NCBI GenBank assembly: GCA_009801015.1
Contig: VHZZ01001679.1
Coordinates: 114,256-145,175, forward strand
DNA: 30,920 bases
Origin: Silene noctiflora
Taxonomy: Eukaryota; Streptophyta; Magnoliopsida; Caryophyllales; Caryophyllaceae
Reading direction: 5' to 3'
Part shown: in pieces, positions 14,601 to 26,333 of the stretch
How positions within the stretch are numbered: position 1 is the stretch's first letter
How the letters are laid out: each line of letters begins with the position of its first letter
Notes under the pieces: generated by a model
Databases searched by the model: none
Seen by the model: only the letters and a program-made list of their open reading frames with translations
Told to the model about the DNA's origin: nothing
Translations under genes and position numbers: made by a program

Positions 14601-14946
14601 TTCTTATTGATCGTCTAACTAATTAAAGTGATATAAATAGCAGGAAACTCCACCTTTGCCCGAGGTTTACAAGTTTACCTTAAATCAAGAGATTCCAATA
14701 ACTTGAAGTCAGAATTTCAAGCAGGAAATGGCAAGGTATTTTTCTTCAAAATTCCAGTGTGATTTGTCAGTCGTTTCTCGTCAATGTGGCGGAGATACTG
14801 ACGTTTTCTACTTTGATTTGACGAAAATTAAAATACCACAGATTAGGGTCGACTGTATCAAAGATCAGCCGCCGGTGGATGTACTAGTGGGTCAACATTT
14901 GTTCTTGAGCGCCGGAGAATATTACTTGAGCACCAAATCTGGGTGA
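1..14946 (+). CDS. Cytosolic isoleucyl-tRNA synthetase, 5' end missing (27 exons in window)
   Basis: Class I enzyme that charges tRNA-Ile in the cytosol. Exons: 1-153, 861-926, 1017-1160, 2296-2510, 2978-3143, 3228-3341, 4338-4435, 5191-5269, 5394-5552, 6445-6528, 7323-7456, 7914-8073, 8214-8297, 8397-8609, 8889-9014, 9984-10121, 10247-10350, 10481-10544, 11276-11364, 11462-11603, 12657-12720, 12802-12869, 13376-13498, 13862-13927, 14445-14556, 14644-14735, 14842-14946. All phases agree: 3,162 nt, 1,053 residues plus TGA. Seen in local residue numbers: [10 protein letters not shown] (99-108) and [15 protein letters not shown] (222-236) of the CP1 editing domain, a Lys/Glu-rich insert in exon 4, [18 protein letters not shown], the KMSKS-type loop KMSKR (504-508, bases 8011-8025), the anticodon-binding domain from LPWYNAYRF, and a C-terminal extension. 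Roughly 130 N-terminal residues with the HIGH motif are outside. Intron 6 is GC-AG; the exon 14 acceptor is the weakest call. Long introns not described elsewhere (4436-5190, 5553-6444, 6529-7322, 9015-9983, 10545-11275, 12870-13375) show nothing I recognise. Confidence 0.93.
154..860 (+). repeat. Imperfect tandem repeat array filling IleRS intron 1
   Basis: The intron is T/G-rich and built from about four diverged copies of a 130-157 bp unit. The anchor TGGTTCAGCTCA recurs at 281, 434, 591 and 722. Each copy is preceded by a version of GGATCATTTTTGTGTTT and followed by a version of TGTGAATCTTGTATTTTGTA. The array ends near 800-834 with a copy of the exon 1 donor region: TTTAAGGTAGTTTGATTATC at 148 against TTTAAGGTAATTTTGACTATC at 798. 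Local tandem duplication that included the splice donor is the simplest origin. Confidence 0.75.
2032..2125. mobile_element. Stowaway-like MITE in IleRS intron 3
   Basis: A 94-bp element flanked by TA dinucleotides. The left end TACTCTCTCAATTTTAGT pairs with the reverse complement of the right end, TACTCCCTTTATTTTAGT. The inner arms also pair: CAACAAGTCCCATT against GATAAACCCCATT. The CTCCCT-type terminus with a TA target site is the hallmark of Tc1/mariner-derived Stowaway MITEs. It has no coding capacity. Confidence 0.75.
2602..2658. repeat. (TA)28 microsatellite in IleRS intron 4
   Basis: An uninterrupted TA dinucleotide tract of 57 bases in the intron between exons 4 and 5. It is expected to vary in length between individuals and to be hard to assemble accurately. 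Confidence 0.97.
3651..3822. mobile_element. Non-autonomous inverted-repeat element (TTAAGACG type) in IleRS intron 6
   Basis: The left end, around TTTAAGACCGGAGTATACG and TCTTAAACTTA, is mirrored at the right end by AAATTTAAGACGAA and TTTATCCGCCTTATGAGAGA. This gives an imperfect terminal inverted repeat of about 33 bp around a roughly 100-bp core. There is no coding capacity, and I could not fix the exact ends or a target duplication. The same TTAAGACG/CGTCTTAA words occur in the hairpin pair near 16000, which suggests a related family. Confidence 0.55.
4003..4169. mobile_element. 151-bp MITE with 8-bp target duplication (hAT-like) in IleRS intron 6
   Basis: Perfect 19-bp terminal inverted repeats, CATGGTTACCGAATTCGCT at 4011-4029 and its complement at 4143-4161, are bounded by a perfect 8-bp direct repeat AATAAAAT at 4003-4010 and 4162-4169. 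Subterminal AATTCGCGATTCG and AATTCGTGATTCG occur inside. An 8-bp target duplication with short TIRs is typical of the hAT superfamily; assignment to hAT is inference because no transposase is present. A diverged AATTCGCGATTTGTGGG near 4624 could be a remnant of a second copy. Confidence 0.85.
11804..11895. mobile_element. Stowaway-like MITE in IleRS intron 20
   Basis: A 92-bp element flanked by TA. The left end TACTCCCTCCATTTTATT continues AAATTAGCC. The reverse complement of the right end reads TACTCCTTTTTATTGAATTAGCCCC, so the whole element can fold into one hairpin. It has no coding capacity. Confidence 0.8.
13804..13828. repeat. Short (TTTAA)n repeat in IleRS intron 23
   Basis: Four to five consecutive TTTAA units, about 30 bases before the exon 24 acceptor. 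A minor simple repeat that forms part of the AT-rich end of the intron. Confidence 0.8.
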
Positions 14947-15806
14947 GGGACACAATTCTCATCTCCTTTTTTTCCGGGGTGAATTTTTATCCGTAACTAT
15001 TCTTATGCATTTTTTTTTTTAATATTCTTCTTACAAGGAAACTCAACATTTTTGATTGATTGTAACTTCTAATTTACATGGATGATCTAATCAATGAAAG
15101 AAAAGATTTTTGTGCCCAAGTGACAACCCAAAAATCCTTACTTTAGCGTCTCATACTTAGAAGGAAGTCGGCAGGCGGGACCTAGGGCTGACACGCCCTA
15201 GCACGGTTTATGGCCTAATTTAGCACGATACAAAATTGGCACGGCCCAAGATGACTCACTTCCATCTCTATTCATACTCTAGACTATGTGAACTTTAGCT
15301 CGAATCTTTGCAATATTATATAAGATTAAGCCAAAACCCTTGAATTTCGAATTTGGTCACCTATTCAGACTACAAAAATGAGTGCTGTAGGAATTACGGA
15401 TAAACATAGTTCTTATTGCCTGATAAGAAGAGTTTGAAATGTTAAATTGTGACACAAAAAATGATCCGTTAGGAATTCCGTTCTGTTTTACTTTAGAATT
15501 TTTTTAATCGAGTCAAACTTAAGTTGTGAATAATAAGGAACCCATGGTATTGAACCTGATTCGAGTATTGAAATCGGTCTTGGTGCCCTAAAAGCGCTCA
15601 ATATCACTACGAGATATGTTGATTGATAACCTTCAAATCCTTTATAATTCTTCAGTCACGACTCGACTCGACAACACGGCCTAGCCTTAATAGTTAACAC
15701 TATGCTACCTACTGGAATTATTAGTCTACTTAATGATACTAGTCTCATTCTTGAGTTCCTTATTACAAATTTTCAATCATTTGAAGTTTTGGTATAATTA
15801 TGTTAT

Positions 15807-15889
15807 TACTCCCTACGTCTCACTCTCACTCATTTGTTCACCTTTTATATTCTTTGTCATTGGGACGAATGATTGTGATGAAGGAAATA
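15807..15889. mobile_element. Diverged Stowaway-like MITE
   Basis: The left end TACTCCCTACGTCTCACTC continues into CATTTGTTCACC. The right end, GAATGATTGTGATGAAGGAAATA, resembles a decayed complement of it (compare GATTGAGACGGAGGGAGTA). TA dinucleotides flank both ends, and the length is 83 bp. The right arm has several mismatches, so this is an old copy if the call is correct. Confidence 0.5.
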
Positions 15890-15993
15890 TCTTTTTTCCG
15901 CCACTAGATCCTCAAAAGCAGGAAACTATACTGTAAACTAATATTCTGGACTTCTAAAGGAAGCATTTTTTTTTTTTTTTTCACAAATTCTCA

Positions 15994-16055
15994 TTTAAGA
16001 CGGTTATTATCCGTCTTAAACTTAAGACTTTAAGACGGATAGTGGCCGTCTTAAG
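15994..16055. repeat. Two adjacent TTAAGACGG hairpins between T tracts
   Basis: The first hairpin is TTTAAGACGG, a 7-base loop TTATTAT, then CCGTCTTAAA. The second, a few bases on, is TTAAGACGG, loop ATAGTGG, then CCGTCTTAA. The two hairpins are also approximate complements of each other, so the unit can fold as one long arm or as two short ones. It is flanked by a run of about 17 T on the left and about 22 T on the right. It is probably a non-autonomous transposon related to the 3651-3822 element. Confidence 0.7.
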
Positions 16056-16764
16056 TAAGACCTTTTTTTTTTTTTTTTTTTTTTCAAATGAGGATCTACG
16101 TTAGGTAACAAAAGTAAATCGCTTTTGACTTTGGTTACCTTCTTTCTGTGATTAAAAAATTCCACTTTTTACTCATTTTTGGTGATGCAATTAAATAAGT
16201 CTACAAATTTAGCCATTCAATTTCAAACTATATATTTTAAACTTAAATGCCGCATTTAATACGACGGTTTTTCAAATTATTACAATATACATTTCACGCT
16301 TCCTGTTAGATATTGTGCTTTTTTCCTTTTTTTATCTTGAATCGTTCGAAGACAGCCTATGTCATAATAACTTACTATTAAAAGGTTGCGTATATCCGGC
16401 CTTCCCTCATATCGTTGTTGGTTAGAGCAATTATCAGTAATATTTATTTCGACGAAAAACGACAAATGACACTTAAGATATTCAGAGAAGATATAGAAAC
16501 TTTAGGGATGACATGAGAGCAGTTTTAATATAGAAAGACAGTGGGGAATGAAAGACAAAGTATGAACCTTATTCTATAATTATCCCTTCCCAAATTCCAA
16601 TTGTTTTCCTTTATTCACATTAAAATAAATAAATTAGAGGTTCCATGACAAACAAATTCGCACACTAAATTATTGCAATCAACTGTTTGTTAGACAACTT
16701 CTTAAGCATGATTTAGGTACCTTAAGAAAAATAGTAGAAGCATAAAAACATCGAAACCGAAAAA

Positions 16765-19700
16765 ATGGGTGGTTCAAGGCTTATGTCTTCTGTTGATTCA
16801 GAGTTTACCCTCTTTCTGTTGCTTGTTATCATAACATTGATACTTAAAACTGTTGTAACCGGGCAAAGTTTCGAGAGTCTGGGCAACGAGACTGATCATA
16901 CGGCTCTGTTGGCCATCAAGAGTCGACTAGTGGATCGTCCTAATGGAGTTTTACGGTCATGGAATAACTCGATTAATCATTGTGATTGGGAGGGAGTTAC
17001 TTGTGGCGGACAGAATAATCGAGTGATTGCATTAGAGCTCTATTCGAGAGGCTTGGCAGGAAGTATATCTCCTTTTATAGGGAACCTGAGCTTCCTGAGA
17101 GACATCAAGCTTTACAATAATAGTCTCTCTGGCGAAATCCGTCCTGAGTATGGTCGTTTATTCAGACTACAAAAACTAGACCTCGAAAACAACACATTTG
17201 TCGGGGAAATTCCAGCCAACTTAACCGGGTGTGTTAACCTCAGATATTTTTCTGTAGCCGGTAACAAATTAGAGGGTGAGCTCCCAAAAGAGTTGGGAAC
17301 ATTGTCAAGGTTAGAAGTTCTCTATATTCAACATAATACACTGAGTGGGCCGGTTTTCGATGTCATAACAAACCTCACCTCCCTGAGGTTAATCTCTGCC
17401 TCTAGGAATTCCTTTACTGGAACTATTCCTAACAGTATTGGTCGACTGCAAAATCTGACTAAACTTTACGCCGCTCTGAATAACCTCTCTGGTAATGTTC
17501 CCTCCTCTCTTTTCAATCTCACCTCTCTTAAAGAAATAATATTGGCAAACAACTTACTTCAAGGACCGCTTCAGGATTATCAGGAAGATATGAGCCTTAC
17601 AGTTCCTCATCTAACTGAATTGAACATTGCTCACAACAATTTTTCCGGTGAAATTCCACCCACCATTTGGAACCTCACAAGCCTTGAGTTTATTTCACTA
17701 GAAGAGAATAAATTTACGGGACAGGTGCCTCGTGATTTTGGACGTCACCAGAATCTTGATTCTTTGTTACTATACGATAATTACTTCGTAGGTGACATCA
17801 ATGTTATAACCTCACTGGTTAACTGTAGTAAGCTAACGCGCTTGGATTTGAGATCCAACAATTTTACAGGAACCTTACCTGAAACCTTAGCAAATCTATC
17901 GACCACTTTAATATGGCTCGCGCTTGGATACAGTCCAATAAAAGGAGTAATGCCCGCTGGTATAACTAATCTCATCAACCTTATAGACTTGGAAATCAGC
18001 ACCACCTTAGTTTCGGGATCCATACCTCAAGATATCTCGAAGCTACATAAGCTAGAATGGGTTAATCTTGGATTCAACAGACTAACAGGTAAGATTCCCA
18101 GGTCTTTTGGAAATATACCGCGATTGAGTGGACTATACTTAGATAACAACAGATTGGAAGGAAGCATACCTCCAAATCTGGGGTATTCTCAAAATTTGCT
18201 GTACTTGTATCTGTCGAATAACGAGCTCAATGGAACCTTGGGGAAAGAGCTCTTTGGAGGATCTGCGAAGTTTCTTCAGCTAGGCTTGTCGCATAACCAA
18301 TTACAAGGCTCCATACCTGTGGAAATTAGTCAACAGAAGAACTTACAGTTGTTCTATGCATCTGAAAATAATTTGTCAGGACTAATTCCCGAAGGTCTAG
18401 GTAACTGTCCAGACCTGCAATACTTAGATTTACACGGTAACAATCTCCGCGGAGATATTCCTGAAACATTTAGTGCGTTGGGCGGTCTTCAGGCTATTGA
18501 TCTTTCTCGTAATAATCTATCTGGTTTACTACCGGCCTACTTCTCCAAATTCCCTTTGCTTAACTTAAACTTCTCCGACAATGATTTTGAGGGCGCAGTT
18601 CCAACAACAGGAGTTTTTACGAATGTAAGTGCAGTTTCACTAGTCGGAAACACTGGACTTTGTGGAGGTGTTCCTGAGCTACAGTTGCCGAAATGCATTC
18701 AGCAGAATCAAAGGAAGAAAAAAACCAGAATTTCCGGTACACTTAAATTGACAATTATAATACTATCTGCATTTGGGGGTGTACTAATCACGGCAACAGG
18801 GCTGTACTGCCTGTACATGACTTGTCACGGAAAATATGGGAAATCAGTTTCTTCGGGTTCAGTGAAGAGGGAAGCGTCATCAAAAGTGTCTTACAACATG
18901 TTACTCAAAGCAACTGATGGTTTCTCTTCCGAGAATTTACTTGGTGCAGGTCATTTTGGATCGGTGTTCAAAGGAATCTTGAATGGTAATACAGTTGCCA
19001 TCAAAGTCCTCAACTTGCAGCAGCATGGTGCATCAAAGAGTTTCATGGCAGAATGTAAGGCCTTGAGGAATATACGTCACCGGAATCTGGTAGGTATAAT
19101 AACAGCTTGCTCAAGTATGGATTTTCAGCAAAAAGATTTCAAAGCTCTAGTCTATGAGTTTATGCCCAATGGAAATCTTGACACATGGTTGCATGAAACT
19201 GGAAACCTAAGTCTTATACAAAGGGTGGATATAGCAATTGATGTGGCTCATGCTCTTAACTATCTCCACCATGAGTGCGAAATTCCGATTGTGCATTGCG
19301 ACCTAAAACCAAGCAATATACTGCTTGATAGTGACATGGTTGCCCGCCTTGGGGATTTCGGCCTAGCAAAATTTCTTGCTGAACCTGAAGTCCTTCATCA
19401 AAGTAATACTATTGGGCTCAGGGGTACGGTTGGCTATGTTGCACCAGGTAATTATAGCCCCATCAAAATGTTATTTTTTTTTTATGTACCATCTCTTTGT
19501 TGCTAATCGCGTCTGTTTTATAGAGTACGGCCTAGGAAGTGAAGCGTCTACAGAAGGTGATCTGTATAGTTACGGGATACTCTTACTGGAGCTGATGACA
19601 GGAAAAAGGCCAACTGATACGACATTCAAGGAAAACATCAACCTTCATATGTACGTCGAAGCAGCATTACCTGACAATGTACTGCAGATTGTAGATTCAA

Positions 19701-19912
19701 CGCTTGCAGACGAGGAAATCATCGAAGTAGATAACCATAAGGCAATCCAAGAAGCTCATCAAAGAAAACTGGAATGCATTGTCTCTGTGGTTAATATTGG
19801 ATTAGCATGCTCCAATCATTTGCCACAACGTCGTATGAAGATCACTGATGCTATAACCCGACTGCGAACTGTAAAAGAAAACCTCGTCAATGTTCGACAT
19901 AAGAGTAAATGA
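16765..19912 (+). CDS. LRR receptor-like kinase, subfamily XII (EFR/FLS2/XA21-like), non-RD
   Basis: Predicted plasma-membrane receptor kinase of the class that senses microbial patterns; the ligand is unknown. Exons are 16765-19447 and 19524-19912 (intron GT-AG, 76 bp), giving 1,023 residues. Seen: hydrophobic signal peptide (about 14-33), LRRNT with CDWEGVTC, about 22 LxGxIP-type repeats, a C-terminal cap ending GLCGGVPELQLPKC, one membrane segment (about 663-686), then a kinase with glycine loop GAGHFG (727-732), lysine K747, catalytic loop HCD (844-846) and DFG (864-866). The intron splits the APE motif and the join restores APEYG, as is usual for the family. Cys in place of Arg before the catalytic Asp marks a non-RD kinase. 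A start at M7 is possible. No disabling change is seen, so the gene appears intact. Which ligand or ortholog cannot be told from sequence alone. Confidence 0.95.
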
Positions 19913-20084
19913 AGATGGTCACCATGAGGAACCACCTTCTCTTGTTCCTCCGCCTCTGAAAATTACTCCATTTCTCGAATCCAACCATCGACATATTTTA
20001 AACTAAGAATTCAGTACAATGCTACTGTAATCAGAATGCTTAAACTAAAAGCAATGGTCTTAAGAACATGGTGATTCGTTACCA

Positions 20085-20215
20085 AAGAGGTCTTAACCTA
20101 TTGGTTAATATCGAGGTATAATGACAATAGGCCCCAGGTTCGAGTCCCCCTACCCTGTTATTGTACTGCCCTTGCGACTCATTTGACACTGAAAAAATGA
20201 ACAAGGTAATTTGTT
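20085..20215 (+). mobile_element. tRNA-derived SINE-like sequence
   Basis: GGTTCGAGTCC at 20137-20147 fits the RNA polymerase III B box (GGTTCGANNCC). TGGTTAATATCGAGG at 20102-20116 resembles a decayed A box, about 20 bases upstream as in tRNA genes. The sequence around them does not fold into a tRNA cloverleaf with an acceptor stem, so a tRNA-derived SINE fragment is more likely than a tRNA. The ends and any target duplication could not be fixed. Confidence 0.5.
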
Positions 20216-20426
20216 TCAGGGGTTTGTCAACCAATCAAAGTATAAAATAAAATTGATAATTAAATCTTTTTATTTCGTATAATCCTTTTTTTTTGAAGGG
20301 GTATTACTCCGTCCAATCCAATCCAAAATTCCCAATTTCAATTTAAGATCAAACTTTGAAATTTGACCATTAATAACTTCAAAATATAGCATGTAAAAAA
20401 GGTTCAAAATCGTATAACTAAAACTA

Positions 20427-20518
20427 TACTCCCTCCATCTCAATAATTTGTTTATCTTTGATTAAAATATTTCTAAAAAAAAGAAAAAGGTAAAGAAATT
20501 ATTGAGACGAATGAAGTA
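20427..20518. mobile_element. Stowaway-like MITE upstream of the peroxidase gene
   Basis: A 92-bp element flanked by TA. The left end TACTCCCTCCATCTCAATAA matches the reverse complement of the right end, TACTTCATTCGTCTCAATAA, and pairing continues inward as TTTGTTTATC against TTTCTTTACC. It is a small fold-back element without coding capacity, about 270 bases before the peroxidase start. Confidence 0.8.
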
Positions 20519-20787
20519 TATGAGTAATTAATTATCGGAGTCTAAACCGGCTCGGTCAAATAATCACTCATTCGATCAAAGCGGGCCAATCCCTGATTTA
20601 GTTGGGATCAAATCGGATTACAGATCAGTTGGTCTTGCTTTAGACGAATCATTTTGGTCCGAAGCAATAAGACGGGATTTTTCTTGGCACTCTGCTCACC
20701 AACCCCACAAGCTAGGTGGGGCAAAAATAATCAAAATTGCTTTTCTGCACCTTTTTTAATCAAAATCAAGTGCTGCAAACTGCTGCA

Positions 20788-23020
20788 ATGATGGCATTAT
20801 GGAAACAGAAGCATTGGATCTCCCTTCTATTTTTGGCTATTTCTCTTATCCTCTACTACTATAAATACCCATCTTCTTCACAAGTTTCTGAAGAATTACC
20901 CAATTCCGTATATGATTTCACTGTCAAGGTACCACTGATTTTCTGTCAATCATGAGACCGTCTTATTCTATTATTTGTGTTCTTAATTTATTCCTGTCAT
21001 TTAATTGGGTAATCTGATGCTTGATGGTATAAACGTTGTAGCTTTGACCCGTCACAAGCTTATCACAGATATACCCGTCACCAGGGAGACTTAATGTTTT
21101 TAATTTGATTCATGTCTATAAAGTGTGACTGGAATTTTTACGCTGGCTGTCACAAACCTATCGTAATCTTATTACTTTGTCCGGGCTTGGGTCCGATAGT
21201 GAATATTATTAGACCCTCACAGGCGGAGTTTGATAGTTGATCATAATTCCCATTGATACCTTAGCGGAAGCGTTAAATTGTACTCCCTCTATCCCGGTCA
21301 TTTGCAGTCCTATTCCATTTTTAGGTGTCCCAGTCTTGTTGTCCTTTCTATTTTAAGAATGAACTTGATGAACAATTTGATCATTCATACTCAGTCATTT
21401 AGTAATTGCCCCCTTCTCTTTCTTTGATCTTTGTGCCAAAACCAAATGACAACAATTGACCGGGACGGAGGGAGTATCACACATCTAGATCAAACTACTA
21501 CCTTTGGCCTCCAAATATGTGAGGGGGTTTTTCATAAGTAGGTAGTTTGATCTGGATGGGAGGTAGTAGCGGTAAAGGGTATGCGAATGGACACAATTGA
21601 GCGTTCTTTCTCGTATATGTCATGTTGTTATCAGGATAAAACTTACCTGGAATGGGATACATTAAAGTGTGAACCTTATTGTGAGACGGCCTAATTCCGA
21701 GACAGAGATGTGATAGTATGGGGGGGTAAAAGGGCATATGTATGATTCTGTCTTGCACCATTTTGGTTTCCAACCAGTAATGTATGGACTTTCCTGCACT
21801 TCAACAGGATATTTATGGAGCGGATGTGAGCCTAAGTAACTACAAAGGGAAGGTTATTCTGCTTGTCAATGTCGCTTCAAAATGGTAAACACGATGGCTC
21901 TTTATTTCATACTTCGTATGAAATTAAATACTCGTATAATCTGTATTGTGATACTCAAACTCATTTTTATCAAACCTATCATCATAGGGAAGGGTCCGAA
22001 GGGAAGAATGATGTTCTTTCTATGTGCTCATTACTTTATTTACTTGGAGTACTTTGCTTCCGCTTTATAAAATGTTTCAATTTATCTAATTTGCAGCGGT
22101 TTAACGAACTCAAATTACAAGGAGCTCAACATTCTATATGAGAAGTACAAAACTCAAGGTTTACTGTTTCTCAATTATTTTCCCTTCTACATATTTGCCT
22201 TGCATTCTTTAATGGCTTTAAGGCTTTTTCTCTATGCTGATGTGACTTCCGCTTTTCCGAGAAGGGTTTGAAATATTAGCTTTTTCGTGTAACCTGTTTG
22301 GATGGCAAGAACCAGGAAGCAATGAAGAGATAAAGGAAACTGTGTGCTCTACATTCAAAGCTGAATTCCCTATCTTTCAGAANGTACTACTAAATCATCT
22401 AATAATCCAATGCAGACTGTAGCTGACAGAAATGTAAGATGGTCTTATAGTAATATAATGCGAGACCAACTCATTTTAACTAGAATCCCAATCACATTAC
22501 CCGTTAACCCGCTACAAAGCCAATAGATAACTACTACACTCCATGGGTCAGGCTGTAGTAGCATAAGCCCGTCTCATTTGAAATTTTGTGTTTTCCGGTT
22601 TAGTTCAGATGTGAAAGGTAGCCTTATGGATTGAGTCAGTGACTTTGCTCACTGATCTTTGCTTCGTTGCCTGTCCTCTTTTGTAGCGGCTAACTGCTGA
22701 CTATTGCAGATAGAAGTGAACGGGAAGAATGCAGCACCCCTTTACAAGTATCTAAAATCAAAGAAGACAGGAGTCTTAGTAGACGAAATCAAATGGAACT
22801 TCACGAAATTTTTGGTGGACAAACAAGGAAATGTTATACAAAGATATGCCCCTAGTACCTCTCCTCTACAAATTGAGGTCCTATATTTTTCCATTTTTTA
22901 CAGATTTATAAAACTCCTGTTAAACATTGCATTGTTTTTGGCCTGACAACTATTTTATAATTTCCGTCTCCTGTTTATTACTTTCAGAGTGAAATTCAAA
23001 GCCTCCTGGCATCAGCGTAA
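20788..23020 (+). CDS. GPX3: Glutathione peroxidase, membrane-anchored GPX3-like (thioredoxin-type)
   Basis: Reduces peroxides with a Cys peroxidase mechanism; plant members are usually recycled by thioredoxin. Exons are 20788-20928, 21808-21884, 22097-22158, 22265-22383, 22710-22877 and 22988-23020, giving 199 residues. An N-terminal hydrophobic segment (about 11-24) followed by a YYYKYPSSS stretch recalls the Golgi/mitochondrial GPX3 type, not the plastid form. Peroxidatic Cys73 lies in ASKCGLT, Gln108 and Trp162-Asn163 (KWNF) complete the catalytic set, and Cys121 fits the resolving Cys. The usual FPCNQFGxQEPG motif reads [12 protein letters not shown] here (100-111), an odd double change. 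Base 22383, the last of exon 4, is N; AAG (Lys) is expected. Met at 20791 is an alternative start. The exon 4 acceptor (GAAG) lacks a strong pyrimidine tract. Introns 1 and 4 exceed 300 bases; intron 1 carries a Stowaway MITE and intron 4 shows nothing recognisable. The symbol is by similarity. Confidence 0.9.
21281..21476. mobile_element. Well-preserved Stowaway MITE in peroxidase intron 1
   Basis: A 196-bp element including its TA target bases. The left end reads CTCCCTCTATCCCGGTCA and the reverse complement of the right end reads CTCCCTCCGTCCCGGTCA, one mismatch in 18. The next inner bases also pair (TTTGCAGTCC against ATTGTTGTCA, imperfectly). The near-identical termini suggest a younger insertion than the other copies in this window. 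Confidence 0.9.
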
Positions 23021-23852
23021 ACACATGGGTGGTGTTCACGCGGACAGGATCAAGAATTTGACCACGGTATTCGACTGCAAGGTTATCAAGTTCAGAAACA
23101 TCGTTTTCTGGTAACTATCAGATGAATTAGCAGCATGGTTTTTTCTAAAATTTTATTCCTAATCTCATTGTGAGAAGATTGTTGTCTCTACTGATGACAT
23201 ACGTACATTTATTCGAATTTGATACCCACATTACTTCTAAAAGATTACTCCATTTTTACCGAATGCCATACAGAGTTCAATAGAGTTTAGGCCGTAAATA
23301 GGTCGAATTGGGTAAATTTGGGGTCCGATCCATATTTATGTTATTCTGTTCTGATTGTTTTTTCCTGTCATTATACTTGGATCGGGTTAGTTTTATCACG
23401 ACCCACGTTTGTACGTGTATCTGTTCTGATCAAAATACTGGTATCGGCTGTCCCAACCTAATGACGTTAAATGCCCAATATCACCTCAAGTCGGTGATCT
23501 TCAAAACCCTCACTACGGGCGCATTATTAGAAAAAATGCCATGTAAAAATGTGAAAAGAAATACACCTATATTACTCCTAATAAAAAGGAGCTATCTAAG
23601 CATCCAACTGTAAATAGTAGATTTTCAACTACTTTTTAAAATTACCGTTAAAATTCTCCTTATATTTCTCTTTAAATTTACCTTAATTTTCACCCTCTTT
23701 TCCTCCTCTCCTAAAATAAACCCATTCCCATTTCTACCCAATTTTCTCCTCTCCAAGATTACCCCCTTTCCAATGAATCCCCCAAACTAACCGAACACGG
23801 AAAAAAAAGCAGTAAAAAAAAGGTGACCTAAAATCAATTTCCATCCCCCAAA
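23021..23852. other. Intergenic spacer between the peroxidase and the CDPK
   Basis: Holds the peroxidase 3' flank and the CDPK 5' flank. No gene was recognised. From about 23640 to the CDPK start the + strand is strongly pyrimidine-rich (for example CCTCTTTTCCTCCTCTCC), which is common in plant core promoters and 5' leaders. I see no TATA box that I would defend. Confidence 0.5.
23690..23790 (+). promoter_or_regulatory. Pyrimidine-rich leader or Y-patch region of the CDPK gene
   Basis: Repeated CT-rich runs, such as CACCCTCTTTTCCTCCTCTCC and TTTTCTCCTCTCC, lie 60-160 bases before the ATG on the sense strand. Plant promoters without a clear TATA box often carry such Y-patches, and leaders are often CT-rich. 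This is a compositional call only; the transcription start is unknown. Confidence 0.35.

Positions 23853-26333
<2,481 letters not shown>

Larger units (their letters stand above)
14947..16764. other. Intergenic spacer between IleRS and the LRR receptor kinase
   Basis: No gene was recognised here. The spacer holds the IleRS 3' flank, a diverged Stowaway-like element (15807-15889), a pair of hairpins between long T tracts (15965-16085) and AT-rich sequence leading to the receptor kinase. Around 15170-15260 and 15655-15690 there are words such as GGCACGGCCC and CACGGCCTAGCC that look like fragments of dispersed repeats. I could not identify a promoter element with confidence. Confidence 0.6.
19913..20787. 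other. Intergenic spacer between the receptor kinase and the peroxidase
   Basis: Contains the receptor kinase 3' flank, a SINE-like sequence (about 20085-20215), an AT-rich block opening with TTACTCCGTCCAATCC near 20305 that may be one end of another Stowaway-type element, a short Stowaway MITE (20427-20518) and the 5' flank of the peroxidase. No gene was recognised. Confidence 0.6.

Noticed and set aside
14728-14946. A 72-codon open frame starting ATGGCAAGG at the 3' end of IleRS as a separate small gene
   Set aside because: Its last 34 codons are the true final IleRS exon (14842-14943 plus stop) in the right phase after a GT-AG intron (14736-14841); the first part is intron sequence.
19448-19506. 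A truncated receptor kinase ending at the stop codon at 19504-19506
   Set aside because: The reading frame runs into a GT-AG intron at 19448; splicing to 19524 restores APEYG and the rest of the kinase domain.
20095-20160. A functional tRNA gene
   Set aside because: Only the B box is good. I find no 7-bp acceptor stem or clear anticodon arm around it, and the A box is decayed.
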